Shown: positions 1 to 8,804 of the stretch, one piece after another | Layout of the letters: each line of letters starts with the position of its first letter | Numbering within the stretch: position 1 is the first letter of the stretch | Source of the DNA: Parapedobacter defluvii | Lineage (GTDB): Bacteria > Bacteroidota > Bacteroidia > Sphingobacteriales > Sphingobacteriaceae | Assembly (NCBI RefSeq): GCF_014642075.1 | Contig: NZ_BMIK01000001.1 | Coordinates: 935,915 to 999,914, forward strand | Direction: 5' to 3' | Length of the DNA stretch: 64,000 bases | The notes under the pieces: generated by a model | The model's database searches: none | What the model saw: the letters and a program-made list of their open reading frames with translations, nothing else | Told to the model about the DNA's origin: nothing | Position numbers and translations under genes: made by a program

Positions 1-2065
1 TCTCACCGAATTTGGTCGACCCATCTCTCCGGATGGTACCGGTGAAAAGATACCGATCTGCAAAGTTAAGTGCGGCCCGCGCAAAAAAGGACTGCAGTTC
101 ATTGGTTGGATGCCGGTAGGAATCGATAGACCGGTTGCTTGCAATGGAATAGTCCAGGTAGTCGTAGTAATCAAGCCCACCCAGGTCGGAAAATCCACTC
201 CCGCTTTGCGAGTTCCACCGGCGGTCGAAACTCAGGTATTCGTAACCCACTACGGCATTCAGATTGAGTGACGTGGCGATCTCCCGGTTGAATGATAGGG
301 TATGTGTTAGTTGCTGGTTGGTTTCGATGTCGTTGCCGATGAAGGCGGATCCGTTATTGATATCGTTCGGATTAATCATACCGGCTATGAGCCGACCCGT
401 TCGGCGGCCGGTTTGGCGGGTAAGACTGTACATGAGTTTGTATTCCAGATCGTCTGTGATTTTATACGATGGCGAAATGCTGGATAGAATCGTATTGACC
501 ACTGCCCGGTCTTTGAATGCCGCCAACGAGGTGAGCGGATTGATCAGCGTTGGCGATTGGTAGGTCAGTGCTCCTTTATCGTCACGGAGGGGGAGTGTCG
601 GATTCCATTGCAGTGCCTGGGAAATCACATTCCCTTCAAATCCGACGCCTACATTGATCGGGACAATATTTTCGTCGGTTTGGGAGGCGAGTATGTTGAT
701 GTCGAGCCCTAATTTTTTGCTTTCCAGGAATTTGAAATTGCTGTTCAAATTGGTGGTGAATTTTCGTAGACGGGATGTTTCGACGATGCCGTTCTGATCC
801 AGGTAGCCAGTGGATATGCGGTATTTGGCGGCTTCGTTGCCCCCCGAAACGTCCAGTGCATAGTTTTGGGTAGCCGCAGTGCGGGTGATGGCATCGAATG
901 CATTCACGGATCCACCAAAATCTCCGGACTGATCTTCCGGTGTATAAAATGCAAGTGCCTGCCTGAACTGGTCTGCGTTAAGTACCGTCGGCCTGTTTAG
1001 CAGCGTGGAGAAACCACTGGATGCCATTACGTTCAATGTGGGGGTGCCGGATTGACCCCGCTTGGTCGTTATGATAATCACTCCATTGGCACCCCTCGAA
1101 CCATATATTGCCGTGGCGGAGGCATCCTTTAAGATATCCATACTGGCGATGTCATTGGGATTGAGATAGGAAAGGGGGTTCCCGCTATCCGAACCGTAGT
1201 TGCCATCGCCTTTGCCCGGGCGGGCGGATGTGCCGGACAGGGGGATGCCATCCACCACAAACAAGGGATTATTCCCCGCACGGATGGAAGAGTTACCGCG
1301 GATTCTAACGGTTGTAGAGCCTCCCGGTTGGCCAGTATTGTTGATGACCATTACGCCAGCTGTCCGGCCTTGGACCAATTGATCGGGGGCGACGATGACA
1401 CCTTTATTAAAATCCTTTGCCTGTATCGAGGCTACGGACCCAGTGAGATCCTTTTTCTGGGTCGTTCCATAACCCACCACCACCACTTCTTCCAGGCTGG
1501 CTAAATCTTCCTGAAGGGTTATCTCCAGCGGCCGGTTTGCTTGTGCGGTAACTTCCTGGCTTATATAACCAATATAGGTCAATACCAATACTGTAGGTGT
1601 TTTGCTGACCGTTAGCGAAAACTGACCATCGTCGTTGGTTACGGTGGCATTGGTCGTTCCCTTTTCGTTGATGCTGACCCCGGCCAGCGGCTCGTTGTCG
1701 GTAGTGGTAACCTTTCCCGTCACGACCTGCTGTATCGGCTTTTCCGTTGGTTTTATGGCAAACTTTGGGGTTTTCCGATCCAAGATGATGATGGTTTGGT
1801 TGTCTAACAGGTAATCCACTGGTTGATCGTGAAAGATCTGTTTCAGTACGTTGTCGAGGGGCTGATTCCTGACGTGAATGGTTACCCGATTGGATTTTTG
1901 TATGTGCTGGGTTTTGATAATGAAATCAACGTTGCTTTGTTTACGGATTTCCCGGAGTATCTTTTGCAGCGGAGCGTTTTGCTCCGAAAGCGTGATCGAC
2001 TGAGCACGCACTGCAGCGGAAACTTGCACGCAGGTTATGAATAAGACAAGTGTTATCAGCTTCAT
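1..2065 (-). CDS. SusC/RagA-family TonB-linked outer-membrane receptor, STN type (C-terminus beyond window)
   Basis: Partial gene: 688 codons are visible and it runs off the left edge. The ATG at 2065 gives a signal peptide ending near VRAQ. An STN (secretin/TonB N-terminal) domain follows, then a carboxypeptidase-regulatory-like beta-sandwich (VTGKVTTTDNEPLAGV), then a TonB plug. The plug carries the SusC hallmark MDILKDASATAIYGSRGANG around 1060-1140. SusC proteins import oligosaccharides or peptides through the outer membrane with a SusD partner; the partner presumably lies left of the window. The STN domain means it can signal to the FecR anti-sigma protein encoded just upstream (2325-3539), which acts on the sigma factor at 3639-4235. 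The substrate cannot be read from the sequence. The family call is certain; exact start is likely. Confidence 0.93.
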   Translation of the reverse strand, partial: MKLITLVLFITCVQVSAAVRAQSITLSEQNAPLQKILREIRKQSNVDFIIKTQHIQKSNRVTIHVRNQPLDNVLKQIFHDQPVDYLLDNQTIIILDRKTPKFAIKPTEKPIQQVVTGKVTTTDNEPLAGVSINEKGTTNATVTNDDGQFSLTVSKTPTVLVLTYIGYISQEVTAQANRPLEITLQEDLASLEEVVVVGYGTTQKKDLTGSVASIQAKDFNKGVIVAPDQLVQGRTAGVMVINNTGQPGGSTTVRIRGNSSIRAGNNPLFVVDGIPLSGTSARPGKGDGNYGSDSGNPLSYLNPNDIASMDILKDASATAIYGSRGANGVIIITTKRGQSGTPTLNVMASSGFSTLLNRPTVLNADQFRQALAFYTPEDQSGDFGGSVNAFDAITRTAATQNYALDVSGGNEAAKYRISTGYLDQNGIVETSRLRKFTTNLNSNFKFLESKKLGLDINILASQTDENIVPINVGVGFEGNVISQALQWNPTLPLRDDKGALTYQSPTLINPLTSLAAFKDRAVVNTILSSISPSYKITDDLEYKLMYSLTRQTGRRTGRLIAGMINPNDINNGSAFIGNDIETNQQLTHTLSFNREIATSLNLNAVVGYEYLSFDRRWNSQSGSGFSDLGGLDYYDYLDYSIASNRSIDSYRHPTNELQSFFARAALNFADRYLFTGTIRRDGSTKFGE

Positions 2066-2324
2066 GATTACAATGAAATTCAGGATGAATGATGGGCATG
2101 CGATACGCATGCATCCATTTCTGCAAAGATTAAAAAGCATATCTTTGTGAACTTTGGGTGAATAATTGATTTGTTACTTAGTAAGAATCGGGTCGATATT
2201 TCCCAATGTAGATGCCGGGGGTGCTGGCGGGCATTCCCGGTTTTTTCTATCGCTATAGGTTACGTGTATCCCTGGTTTTTCATAATGTGTGTTTTTAGTT
2301 AAATAATCGGGTGTTTTTGGGTTC
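2066..2324 (-). other. Spacer between fecR and susC with a GC-rich hairpin
   Basis: No gene is seen here. A GC-rich inverted repeat (CCGGG near 2215, CCCGG ending about 2240, followed on the plus strand by six T) sits between fecR and susC. A stem-loop at the same relative place occurs in the second locus (51553-51585). Inference: partial termination or attenuation could lower susC read-through from the sigma-fecR transcript. No clear TAnnTTTG box for susC was found on the minus strand. Confidence 0.35.
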
Positions 2325-3539
2325 TTATTTGGGAGGTGAAAGAAACAGTGTGCCGTCTGTTATTCTGTATGTCACTCCCCCGGACAATTCTAATATATGC
2401 AACACTTCGGATAAGTTTTTGTTGCGTGAAATTTGCGCATTATAACTATCCTTGGGCAGTTGCCCTTCATAAATTACGTTTACATTATACCACCTGGCTA
2501 CTTTGCGCATGATGTTTTCCAGCGTTTCGTCGGTAAAGATAAAATCGCCGTTTTTCCAGTCGACTACCGTTTCCGGGTCTACATCAATCACGCTCAATTC
2601 CCCCTGGCCGACTTTGGACTGCTGACCGGGTTTCAACAACGAAGAACCATTATCTGTGCTGACCCGCACGGCACCTTCGAGCAGTGTGGTATTCGTGGTA
2701 CTTTCATCCGGATAGGCGTTTACGTTAAAATATGTGCCAAGGACTTCTACGGTTTGGCTATTGCTCACCACCCTAAACGGCCAGGCGGCATTCGAGGTAC
2801 GGGATTCTTTACTTCGTGCTTCCGACTTCGTACTTCTAACCTCAAAATAGGCTTCTCCTTCAAGTTCCACTACTCTTTCTTTTTTGTCAAACTGCAACGG
2901 ATATTTCAGTTTCGAGGCGGAATTGAGCCAAACATTTGTACCATCGGACAAGGTGATTTGGTAGGTGCCGCCCTTGGGAGTTGATAGTTGATAATGGACA
3001 ATTGATAATGGATAATTCTCCCCCTGGCTTCCACTGTCAATTGTCAATTGTCCCTTATCAATTACTTCACTGCCATCTGTGTACATAATCCCATCTCCCA
3101 CGACGATCCCGCTCTGCTGGGAACTCAGGTCAACCGTCCGGCCATCGGCCAGCGTAAGCGTGGCCCGGTTGCCGCCAGGAGCAACGTCCTGTTTGGTTAC
3201 GACTGGGACCGGCTCAGGCTGTTGAAAATAAATATATGTGGCTACAACGAAAGCGATGAGCAACGCAGCAGCCGCAGCCGTTATAAAAATGCGTAGGGAT
3301 TTGCCGCGTTTTCGTTTTATAGGATCATTGACATCTAATTTTTCGAAAACATCGGTCAGATCGATGTTGTCAGCCAGCACATCCGGAGTATTTCGCATAT
3401 GGGCTTCAATAAGTTGTTCGATATATTCCTTATCGTCACCCGATTGAAGCATGTGCATCAATTGAGCTGCTTCTTCCGGGGAGCAGGTGTTTTGGACGTA
3501 TTTGTCGAGCAACTGTCGGATATCTGGCTTGTTATTCAT
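2325..3539 (-). CDS. FecR-family anti-sigma factor with DUF4974 C-terminus
   Basis: A 404-residue transmembrane anti-sigma protein. Residues 1-80 form the cytoplasmic sigma-binding part. One membrane helix lies at about 81-105 (ITAAAAALLIAFVVATYIYF). The periplasmic FecR domain follows (ATLTLADG, GGTYQITLSDGTNVWLNSAS, GEAYFEV, VLGTYFNV), and a DUF4974 domain ends the protein. It holds the ECF sigma factor encoded just upstream until the STN domain of the susC product signals substrate. Oddity: it is longer than the 377-residue FecR at 50348. Most of the excess is in two segments, residues 161-186 and 235-250, whose DNA looks like dispersed repeats (2982-3061 and 2790-2846). The reading frame is intact through both. 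Family assignment is firm. Confidence 0.95.
   Translation of the reverse strand: MNNKPDIRQLLDKYVQNTCSPEEAAQLMHMLQSGDDKEYIEQLIEAHMRNTPDVLADNIDLTDVFEKLDVNDPIKRKRGKSLRIFITAAAAALLIAFVVATYIYFQQPEPVPVVTKQDVAPGGNRATLTLADGRTVDLSSQQSGIVVGDGIMYTDGSEVIDKGQLTIDSGSQGENYPLSIVHYQLSTPKGGTYQITLSDGTNVWLNSASKLKYPLQFDKKERVVELEGEAYFEVRSTKSEARSKESRTSNAAWPFRVVSNSQTVEVLGTYFNVNAYPDESTTNTTLLEGAVRVSTDNGSSLLKPGQQSKVGQGELSVIDVDPETVVDWKNGDFIFTDETLENIMRKVARWYNVNVIYEGQLPKDSYNAQISRNKNLSEVLHILELSGGVTYRITDGTLFLSPPK
2790..2846 (-). repeat. TACGAAGT-type repeat carried in frame inside fecR
   Basis: On the minus strand the DNA reads as iterations of a short unit (GAAGTACGAAGTCGGAAGC and similar). It encodes a low-complexity Arg/Ser/Lys/Glu stretch, residues 235-250, between the conserved GEAYFEV and PFRVVS blocks of FecR. 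The second FecR of the window has a shorter, unrelated linker there. The sequence resembles the TACGAAATACGAGG repeat found after recJ at 13344-13381. Repeat status is a visual judgement. Confidence 0.5.
2982..3061. repeat. Palindromic repeat-like element carried in frame inside fecR
   Basis: Two 18-base arms at 2988-3005 (TTGATAATGGACAATTGA) and 3044-3061 are inverted copies matching at 17 of 18 positions. Each arm is followed by further partial copies of the same TTGATAAT/CAATTG words. The loop is about 38 bases. The segment adds residues 161-186 of FecR between GSEVI and the conserved TPKGGTYQ block. The other FecR in the window has a 12-residue linker there. The overall shape, a hairpin-forming in-frame insert, recalls palindromic elements known inside genes in Rickettsia; that comparison is inference. 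Confidence 0.6.
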
Positions 3540-3638
3540 ATATCGCTTATCCCGCTACTATACTAATATATACGGTGAAAGCACAAATGTCCTCTGCTCG
3601 ATGCTTACTTTTTTTTCAGCTATTTTGTAACGATATAT

Positions 3639-4235
3639 TCAGAATAGGTAAAATACGGATATCAGCAGACAGATGTGTTCCGATAGGTAATAAGATTTAA
3701 TGAATTTGGTGGCTTTTACGATGTGATCACTGATGGTGGAAGTGGAAATTCCGAGCATACGGCTGACGTCTTCGTAGCTTTTTCCCTGTATCTTACACAA
3801 TACATACACATGCCTACGTTGCGGAGGAAGCTGACGGATGCCATTCGCAATAATGGCATGGGTTTCTTTAAATGCGATTTCGTCATCGACATGTCGGTAG
3901 GAGGAAGTTGACTTTTCGATTAAGTAAGTTTCGAGGCCGCGCTGTCTGACCTGCGAGTGCAGAAAATCATACACCAGGTGCCTGGCGATGGTAAAGAGGT
4001 ATGATTTAAAGGATTTGGTTGGATCGATTGTTTTACGCCTTTCCCAAACGCGCTGGAACAACTCCTGTAGAATTTCTTTGGCAATTTCAGTTGATTTCAC
4101 CATTTTAAATATGCTGATATACAGCTTTTTGCCATAGAAAAAATATAGCTTTTCAAAGGCCTCCTTATCTCCCTTTTGCAGCGAAATTAATAACCTTGAT
4201 TCGTCGAATGGATTATTAACCTCCATATTAGTCAT
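3639..4235 (-). CDS. ECF-type RNA polymerase sigma-70 factor (FecI-like)
   Basis: A 198-residue sigma factor with region 2 at about 25-90 (EILQELFQRVWERR, FKSYLFTIARHLVYDFL) and region 4 at about 130-185 (LPPQRRHVYVLCKIQGKSYE, then an HTH with LGISTSTISDH). It recruits RNA polymerase to the adjacent susC locus when released by the FecR protein encoded 100 bases downstream. The start is placed at ATG 4235; a TTG three bases upstream and an ATG at 4226 are alternatives. The last 15 residues are hydrophobic (CLLISVFYLF), as in some Bacteroidota FecI-like proteins. A well-formed promoter lies 95 bases upstream (4330-4360). Confidence 0.95.
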   Translation of the reverse strand: MTNMEVNNPFDESRLLISLQKGDKEAFEKLYFFYGKKLYISIFKMVKSTEIAKEILQELFQRVWERRKTIDPTKSFKSYLFTIARHLVYDFLHSQVRQRGLETYLIEKSTSSYRHVDDEIAFKETHAIIANGIRQLPPQRRHVYVLCKIQGKSYEDVSRMLGISTSTISDHIVKATKFIKSYYLSEHICLLISVFYLF

Positions 4236-4329
4236 CAATTTTGGTGATACCTAAATACATCTGGAAATATCTGCTTTCTCTTTACTTTTAAGTGTTTATT
4301 TCATAGTTAGCATCTACTATCTGGTAGAT

Positions 4330-4360
4330 CAAAGCTACGCATAAATAAGTTAGTTTGCAA
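4330..4360 (-). promoter_or_regulatory. Bacteroidota-type promoter for the sigma-fecR-susC locus
   Basis: On the minus strand TTG (4358-4360) is followed after 20 bases by TAGCTTTG (4330-4337), matching the TTG-N17..23-TAnnTTTG consensus. Expected transcription start is near 4323, leaving a leader of about 88 bases to the ATG at 4235. Confidence 0.7.
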
Positions 4361-4394
4361 TGCCTTTGTTACAATTCGGCCCGGCCGGAATTGA

Positions 4395-5888
4395 TCAGCG
4401 TGGATGGCATAAATTTCCAAGGGTGGCTGGTATTGCCTGAACGACTTGCCGGGCTGGAATCACGACTTTATTCGAGTCAGCGACCAACTGGTCGCCCGCA
4501 GCGCCGTGTAAGTAACAGCCTAAAATGACAGCATCATGCGGCGGATATCCCTGGGCGAGAAAAGCCGTTAACATGCCTGTCAATACATCCCCCATGCCAC
4601 CGGAGGCCATTGCCGGATTGCCAGTAGGGTTAATAAGCAAGTTGCCATCCGGCAGGGCAATAAATGTATATTGATTTTTCAGCAAGATAACCAGTTGGCG
4701 GGCAACGGCCTGTTCTTTGGCGGTCTGCACACGGTCCCACCAGCTTTTGTGCGCCCCAAAGAGGCGGTCAAATTCTTTCATATGGGGGGTGAGGATGCTA
4801 TATTTGGGCAAGCGGTCTAACCATTCCCTGTTTTGTGAAAGAAAGGTTAGCGCATCGGCATCTATGACCATCGGCTTGTCGGTATGCGTTACCCCGTCTA
4901 TCAACCAGGATGCTCGCTGACCTAAGCCGGGTCCGATACCGATGGCATCAACGCGATTCCACATTCCCGGTAACTCATCCACTCCGCAATACATCACCTC
5001 AGGCAGGCGGGTGTTTAACGCGGCGAGGCCCATTTCCGGAATGAAAGCGGTGGTCAATCCTGCGCCACTGTAGAGGCAGGCCTCACAGGCCAACAGGGCC
5101 GCACCCATTGTTTGGATATCTCCTGCAATGATAAGCGCATGGCCGTAGGTACCTTTGTGGGTGAAAGGCTCCCGATGACGGTAAATCTGCTGGATATCCG
5201 ACGGTTCAATCAATTTAAAATCACTGGGCAGCTTTTCGATGAATGCCTCGTCCAGCCCGATATCCACCACATGGAAGTGCCTGATTGATTTGGCAGACTC
5301 CGGAAAGAAAAAACTAAGCTTTGGACGTTGGAAAGAGATGACATGATGTGCTTGCAGGGTGTGCTCCGATGGGGAGAGGACGCCATCGGCCGGGAGACCC
5401 GTAGGAACATCGACAGCCACGACCGGTTTTCCCGTTTGGTTGATATGTTGGACCATCCGCAGCCAATCCCCTTGCAGCGGTTTGTTCAACCCCGATCCCA
5501 ATAGGGCATCGACTACGACACGTTGGGGGATGGGAGGGAATTCGTCTCCGGGGAAAAACTCGGTGATCGGAATCGGAGTGTTATATAAACGGGCCATGTT
5601 GGCGGCAAATTCGTCGCTTTCGTTACTGCCGAAACGTGCAATCCACACGGCGACCGCATCATAGCTGCGTTCCTGCAACAGCCGTGCAATCGCCAAGCCG
5701 TCGCCTCCATTGTTTCCCGTGCCGGAACAAATCAATACGTGCGTGTTTTTGTCCGGATAGAGTTGCATGAAGATGGTAACGAAAGCCAGAGATGCATGTT
5801 CCATCAGATCAATGGATGCGATTGGGGTCGTTTCGATGGTGTACCTGTCGGCCTCTCGCGTCTGCGCTGCGGTGATAATGGTTTTCAT
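4395..5888 (-). CDS. nnr: Bifunctional NAD(P)HX epimerase / ADP-dependent NAD(P)HX dehydratase
   Basis: This enzyme repairs hydrated NADH and NADPH: the N-terminal half epimerises NAD(P)HX and the C-terminal half dehydrates it with ADP. The 497-residue protein has the usual fused layout. YjeF_N covers about 1-210 with the glycine-rich GTGNNGGDGL at 56-65. The ribokinase-like CARKD domain covers about 225-497, with HKGTYGHALIIAG at its start, GIGPGLGQ, and the nucleotide-site GGMGDVLTG near 430. The ATG at 5888 fits the family N-terminus (MKTIITAAQTREAD). It lies alone on the minus strand, divergent from the gene at 5970. A TATCTTTA sequence upstream is a weak promoter candidate. Cytosolic housekeeping gene. 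Confidence 0.96.
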   Translation of the reverse strand: MKTIITAAQTREADRYTIETTPIASIDLMEHASLAFVTIFMQLYPDKNTHVLICSGTGNNGGDGLAIARLLQERSYDAVAVWIARFGSNESDEFAANMARLYNTPIPITEFFPGDEFPPIPQRVVVDALLGSGLNKPLQGDWLRMVQHINQTGKPVVAVDVPTGLPADGVLSPSEHTLQAHHVISFQRPKLSFFFPESAKSIRHFHVVDIGLDEAFIEKLPSDFKLIEPSDIQQIYRHREPFTHKGTYGHALIIAGDIQTMGAALLACEACLYSGAGLTTAFIPEMGLAALNTRLPEVMYCGVDELPGMWNRVDAIGIGPGLGQRASWLIDGVTHTDKPMVIDADALTFLSQNREWLDRLPKYSILTPHMKEFDRLFGAHKSWWDRVQTAKEQAVARQLVILLKNQYTFIALPDGNLLINPTGNPAMASGGMGDVLTGMLTAFLAQGYPPHDAVILGCYLHGAAGDQLVADSNKVVIPARQVVQAIPATLGNLCHPR

Positions 5889-5933
5889 TTCGGTGTTTCT
5901 GTTTAACGGTGATTAAAGATAGGAAAAATACCT

Positions 5934-5941
5934 TACCTTTG
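5934..5941 (+). promoter_or_regulatory. -7 element (TACCTTTG) of the 5970 gene
   Basis: TACCTTTG matches the Bacteroidota -7 consensus and lies 28 bases before the ATG at 5970. No convincing TTG is seen 17-23 bases upstream. Confidence 0.45.
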
Positions 5942-5969
5942 TAAGTAGCACCAGCAACGGAGGATTCCC

Positions 5970-6290
5970 ATGATTGTTAATGATTCCTTAAATCTCGCAC
6001 CTGCGATTACTGAAGTATTGGAGACCGTGTTTGATCCGGAAATCCCGGTCAACATTGTGGAGTTGGGGTTGGTTTACGAACTGATTACGAAAGAAGGCGG
6101 TATTGCCAAAGTCGTGATGACCCTTACCGCCCCCGGTTGTCCGGTAGCCGGTGATATTATTGACGAAGTGCAACGGAAAGTAGCGGACGTGGAAGGTGTG
6201 AAACAGGCATTGGTGGAACTTACTTTTGATCCGCCATGGGACAAGAGCATGATGAGTGACGTAGCTCGGTTGGAGCTTGGATTTATGTAA
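5970..6290 (+). CDS. MIP18/DUF59 family Fe-S cluster assembly protein (SufT/PaaD-like)
   Basis: A 106-residue single-domain protein of the MIP18 family. Residues about 12-80 carry the signatures VFDPEIPVNIVELGLVYEL and MTLTAPGCPVAGDI, with the family Cys in the TAPGCP loop, and the end has VELTFDPPW. Members help maturation of Fe-S proteins, either in the SUF system or for specific targets. No suf genes are adjacent, so its client is unknown. The start is fixed by a purine-rich GGAGG sequence ending 8 bases before the ATG, unusual in this window. It converges on the lipoprotein gene at 6294 with only three bases between the stops. Confidence 0.93.
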   Translation: MIVNDSLNLAPAITEVLETVFDPEIPVNIVELGLVYELITKEGGIAKVVMTLTAPGCPVAGDIIDEVQRKVADVEGVKQALVELTFDPPWDKSMMSDVARLELGFM

Positions 6291-6293
6291 TAT

Positions 6294-6908
6294 CTATTCT
6301 TCCGCAAAGGTATGCACAATCTGCGATCGATATGCGGCGTCCTTTTCCTGGAATTCAACGGTTTTTTTATATGTATCAAGGGTGAAAAATACTTCACCGG
6401 GTACAGGTGCGTCTGCTCCGAAGAAAAGCTTAAAGCTGTAGGTGGATGATTTATCTAGGTTTACCTGGGCTCGATTGGAAGAAAATACCAACGGCTGGAT
6501 AGGCTGTGCTCTCATTCGAGTAACACCATTGACGTTCCATATCTCACTCAAAGCCGCTACAAACCGATCGCTTTCTTCTCCGGACCGAATGAATTTAATA
6601 CTGCCCGTTTTAAATCCCGCTTTTTCATCCACCTTGCCATCGGAGCTGATTCCGGCAGGAATGTTTTTATCCACTTCGACGATGAGGCCTACGGTATCTT
6701 CGTTGAACAATCCTCTTGCTGCATAGGAAACGGTAGTTTCCTGGTCTGTGCGGTCCAGCAATCGTAAGGTAATGTAGGTAGGGTTCTTGGGCCCGTGCGT
6801 GATGGATACCAAGGGCGTGGAGTTTGAAGTGCCGTCATTCCCTGGTTTGGGCGTGTTTCCGCAGGCGGCCAGCAACGCAGCTACCCCTATGATTATAATC
6901 TGCCTCAT
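6294..6908 (-). CDS. Hypothetical lipoprotein
   Basis: A 204-residue protein with a lipoprotein signal: hydrophobic residues 4-15, then lipobox LLAAC with Cys16. The mature part is a mixed beta-rich domain (TYSFKLFFGADAPVPGEVFF, then DTYKKTVEFQEK) that I do not recognise. It lies 8 bases downstream of the antiporter gene (6917-8157) on the same strand, so it is probably co-transcribed with the KhtTU-like pair. No function is assigned; a periplasm-facing, membrane-anchored location is inferred from the lipobox. Confidence 0.8.
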   Translation of the reverse strand: MRQIIIIGVAALLAACGNTPKPGNDGTSNSTPLVSITHGPKNPTYITLRLLDRTDQETTVSYAARGLFNEDTVGLIVEVDKNIPAGISSDGKVDEKAGFKTGSIKFIRSGEESDRFVAALSEIWNVNGVTRMRAQPIQPLVFSSNRAQVNLDKSSTYSFKLFFGADAPVPGEVFFTLDTYKKTVEFQEKDAAYRSQIVHTFAEE

Positions 6909-6916
6909 ACAATATA

Positions 6917-8157
6917 TTATTTGCCGGCTTGTTTTTCCAGATCAGCCAGCGTTTTTACGGGTTTCTTCTCTACCTTATCTTTTCCAAAAATTGCATTCCA
7001 GATATTGCGCGATTCCTTGGTGAGCAGCGGCGCCACGATGGATAAAATCAATACGTAAACAACTACAAACGACTGAATAACCGGAAGAAGCTTTCCTGCC
7101 TTGCCAATGTTGGCCATGATGATAGAAAACTCACCCCTCGCGGCCAAGGTAAAACCGATATCAACGGAGTTCCGTTTCTTCAAGCCAGAAAATCGGGAGG
7201 CAAAATAGCCGGAAGCAACGTTGCATAGGATGGTTACCAACGCTGCGATGGAAGCCCATAAGACCGCGCCGGTCAGCGACATGGGATCAATGGAAAGCCC
7301 AAAGCTAAAGAAAAACATGGCGCCGAAAAAGTCTTTAAACGGAAGTACCAGTTGCTCGATGCGCTTGATGTATTGGGAGTCTGCCAGCACCAAACCGGCC
7401 ATTAATGCGCCAATGGCTTCGGCTACATGAATGGTTTCCGAAAAACCGGCAACAATAAATAACAGGGCAAATATGACGAGTGTGAACAGTTCGGAGGTTT
7501 TATCTTGGAGAACGCGGTCGATGGCCGGAACTAGCTTCCGGCCCAAGATGAGAAAGGCCAGTATGAAGCCTAAGGCGAGCAGCGAAGTGCCCGCAACGGT
7601 CCAGAAGGAGCTGCTTCCGGTCAGTATCAATCCGGATAGAAAGGATATATGCATGGCGATGAATAGGTCGTCAAACATAATCATTCCCATTATTACCTCC
7701 GTCTCCGGATTGGCCGTGCGTTTGAGGTCGGTTAATACCTTTGCTACGATGGCCGTGGAGGAACTGGTCATCATGCCACAGACGACCATCGTTTCTTTAA
7801 AAGGCAACCCCATCAGCCAACCCATCAACAGCCCTGAGCAGAAGTTGAGTGCTACGTAGAAAGTTCCACCGGTGACGATGGATTTTCCCGATTTAATCAA
7901 CCGACCCACCGAAAACTCCAACCCAGGTAGAAGAGTAGAAATAAGACACCGAGTCTACCCATGAAGTCGATAAAGGGTTTGCTCTCAGTGAAGGTAAGGT
8001 CGATATTTCCGAACTGGGGCGCATGTTGTCCCAGCACCATCCCGATAAGGATGAAAAAAGGAATTACCGAAAAGCGCAGCTTGTTGGATATCAATCCAAC
8101 CAGTGCTACGAGGCCTACGGCAATTCCTATTTCCAGTATCAGGGTGTGTGACAGCAT
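6917..8157 (-). pseudogene. CPA2-family (Kef/KhtU-type) K+/H+ antiporter, frameshifted
   Basis: Two adjacent frames together encode one monovalent cation:proton antiporter. The first, from ATG 8157, runs 86 residues (MLSHTLILEIGIAVGLVALV to FLLFYLG) and then hits a stop. The second picks up at about 7920 with LEFSVGRLIKSGKS and continues through about nine further membrane segments to 6917. Family members read FYLGLEFS across this point, so one T is missing (GGTTGG where GGTTTGG is expected). The TrkA-C regulatory subunit is encoded directly upstream (8184-8660), the usual KhtT-KhtU order. The loss may be a true mutation or a sequencing or assembly error. Apart from that junction the gene looks full length. 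Confidence 0.88.
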
Positions 8158-8183
8158 ACGCGACAGCTTTATTTCGGTGTAAT

Positions 8184-8660
8184 TTAAAGAATTTCTTTCA
8201 ATAGCTTGATGTGGCTCCTTTTACCAGCCACTACCAAGGTGGTGTCGGCTGAGATGACGTAATCGGGGCCTGGATTAATAATGCTGTCACCTCCTTTTAT
8301 GGCGGCAATGATGGACGCACCGGTCCGTTTGCGTACTTCCAGATCGCCGATGGATTTGCCGATGCTGGAGGCACCGCCTTCTACTTTATACCATTCGATG
8401 ATCAGGTCATCCAAGGCGACTTCAATGGTTTCCAGGGCCTTGGGTTTGTAAGACAAACCACCGATGATGCCTGCTACCTGTCGGGATTCTTCATCCGACA
8501 GGGTCATCACACACCTGGATTCGCTTTCTTCCTGGTCGTATCGGTATAATTCCCGTCGCCCATCGTCATGAATCACCACCACCATGTTGTCGCCAGCTTC
8601 GGTTTCGATTTGATATTTTTTTCCAATACCAATCAGATCCGATTCTCTTACAATTGACAT
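8184..8660 (-). CDS. TrkA-C domain regulatory subunit of a K+/H+ antiporter (KhtT-like)
   Basis: A 158-residue cytosolic protein. The N-terminal part (to about residue 70) resembles the KhtT/YhaT N-domain ([20 protein letters not shown]). Residues about 85-158 form an RCK_C/TrkA-C ligand-binding domain ([20 protein letters not shown], then [17 protein letters not shown]). Such subunits gate the membrane antiporter in response to pH or ligand; that is family knowledge. The gene sits 26 bases upstream of the antiporter gene on the same strand. ATG at 8660 is supported by the conserved start and a -7 element 30 bases upstream. Confidence 0.92.
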   Translation of the reverse strand: MSIVRESDLIGIGKKYQIETEAGDNMVVVIHDDGRRELYRYDQEESESRCVMTLSDEESRQVAGIIGGLSYKPKALETIEVALDDLIIEWYKVEGGASSIGKSIGDLEVRKRTGASIIAAIKGGDSIINPGPDYVISADTTLVVAGKRSHIKLLKEIL

Positions 8661-8689
8661 AATAGTCTCTCCCTAAGTTTAAAATTCCA

Positions 8690-8697
8690 CAAAGATA
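8690..8697 (-). promoter_or_regulatory. -7 element (TATCTTTG) of the KhtT-like operon
   Basis: On the minus strand TATCTTTG fits the TAnnTTTG consensus, 29 bases upstream of the ATG at 8660. No clear TTG is seen at the expected distance. Confidence 0.4.
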
Positions 8698-8804
8698 CGA
8701 CTTTATTTAATTCCTTCAGCGAGCGGAGTACCCGAGCTTGTAGCGCTCCAGTCCATTATTTTTGAAAAAGTTTAGGTACTTTCGTCCGGACCAACAGTAA
8801 AACC

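Noticed and set aside
2433-2984. 183-codon plus-strand frame
   Set aside because: Antisense to fecR, with no domain or promoter; the FecR motifs on the other strand settle the coding strand.
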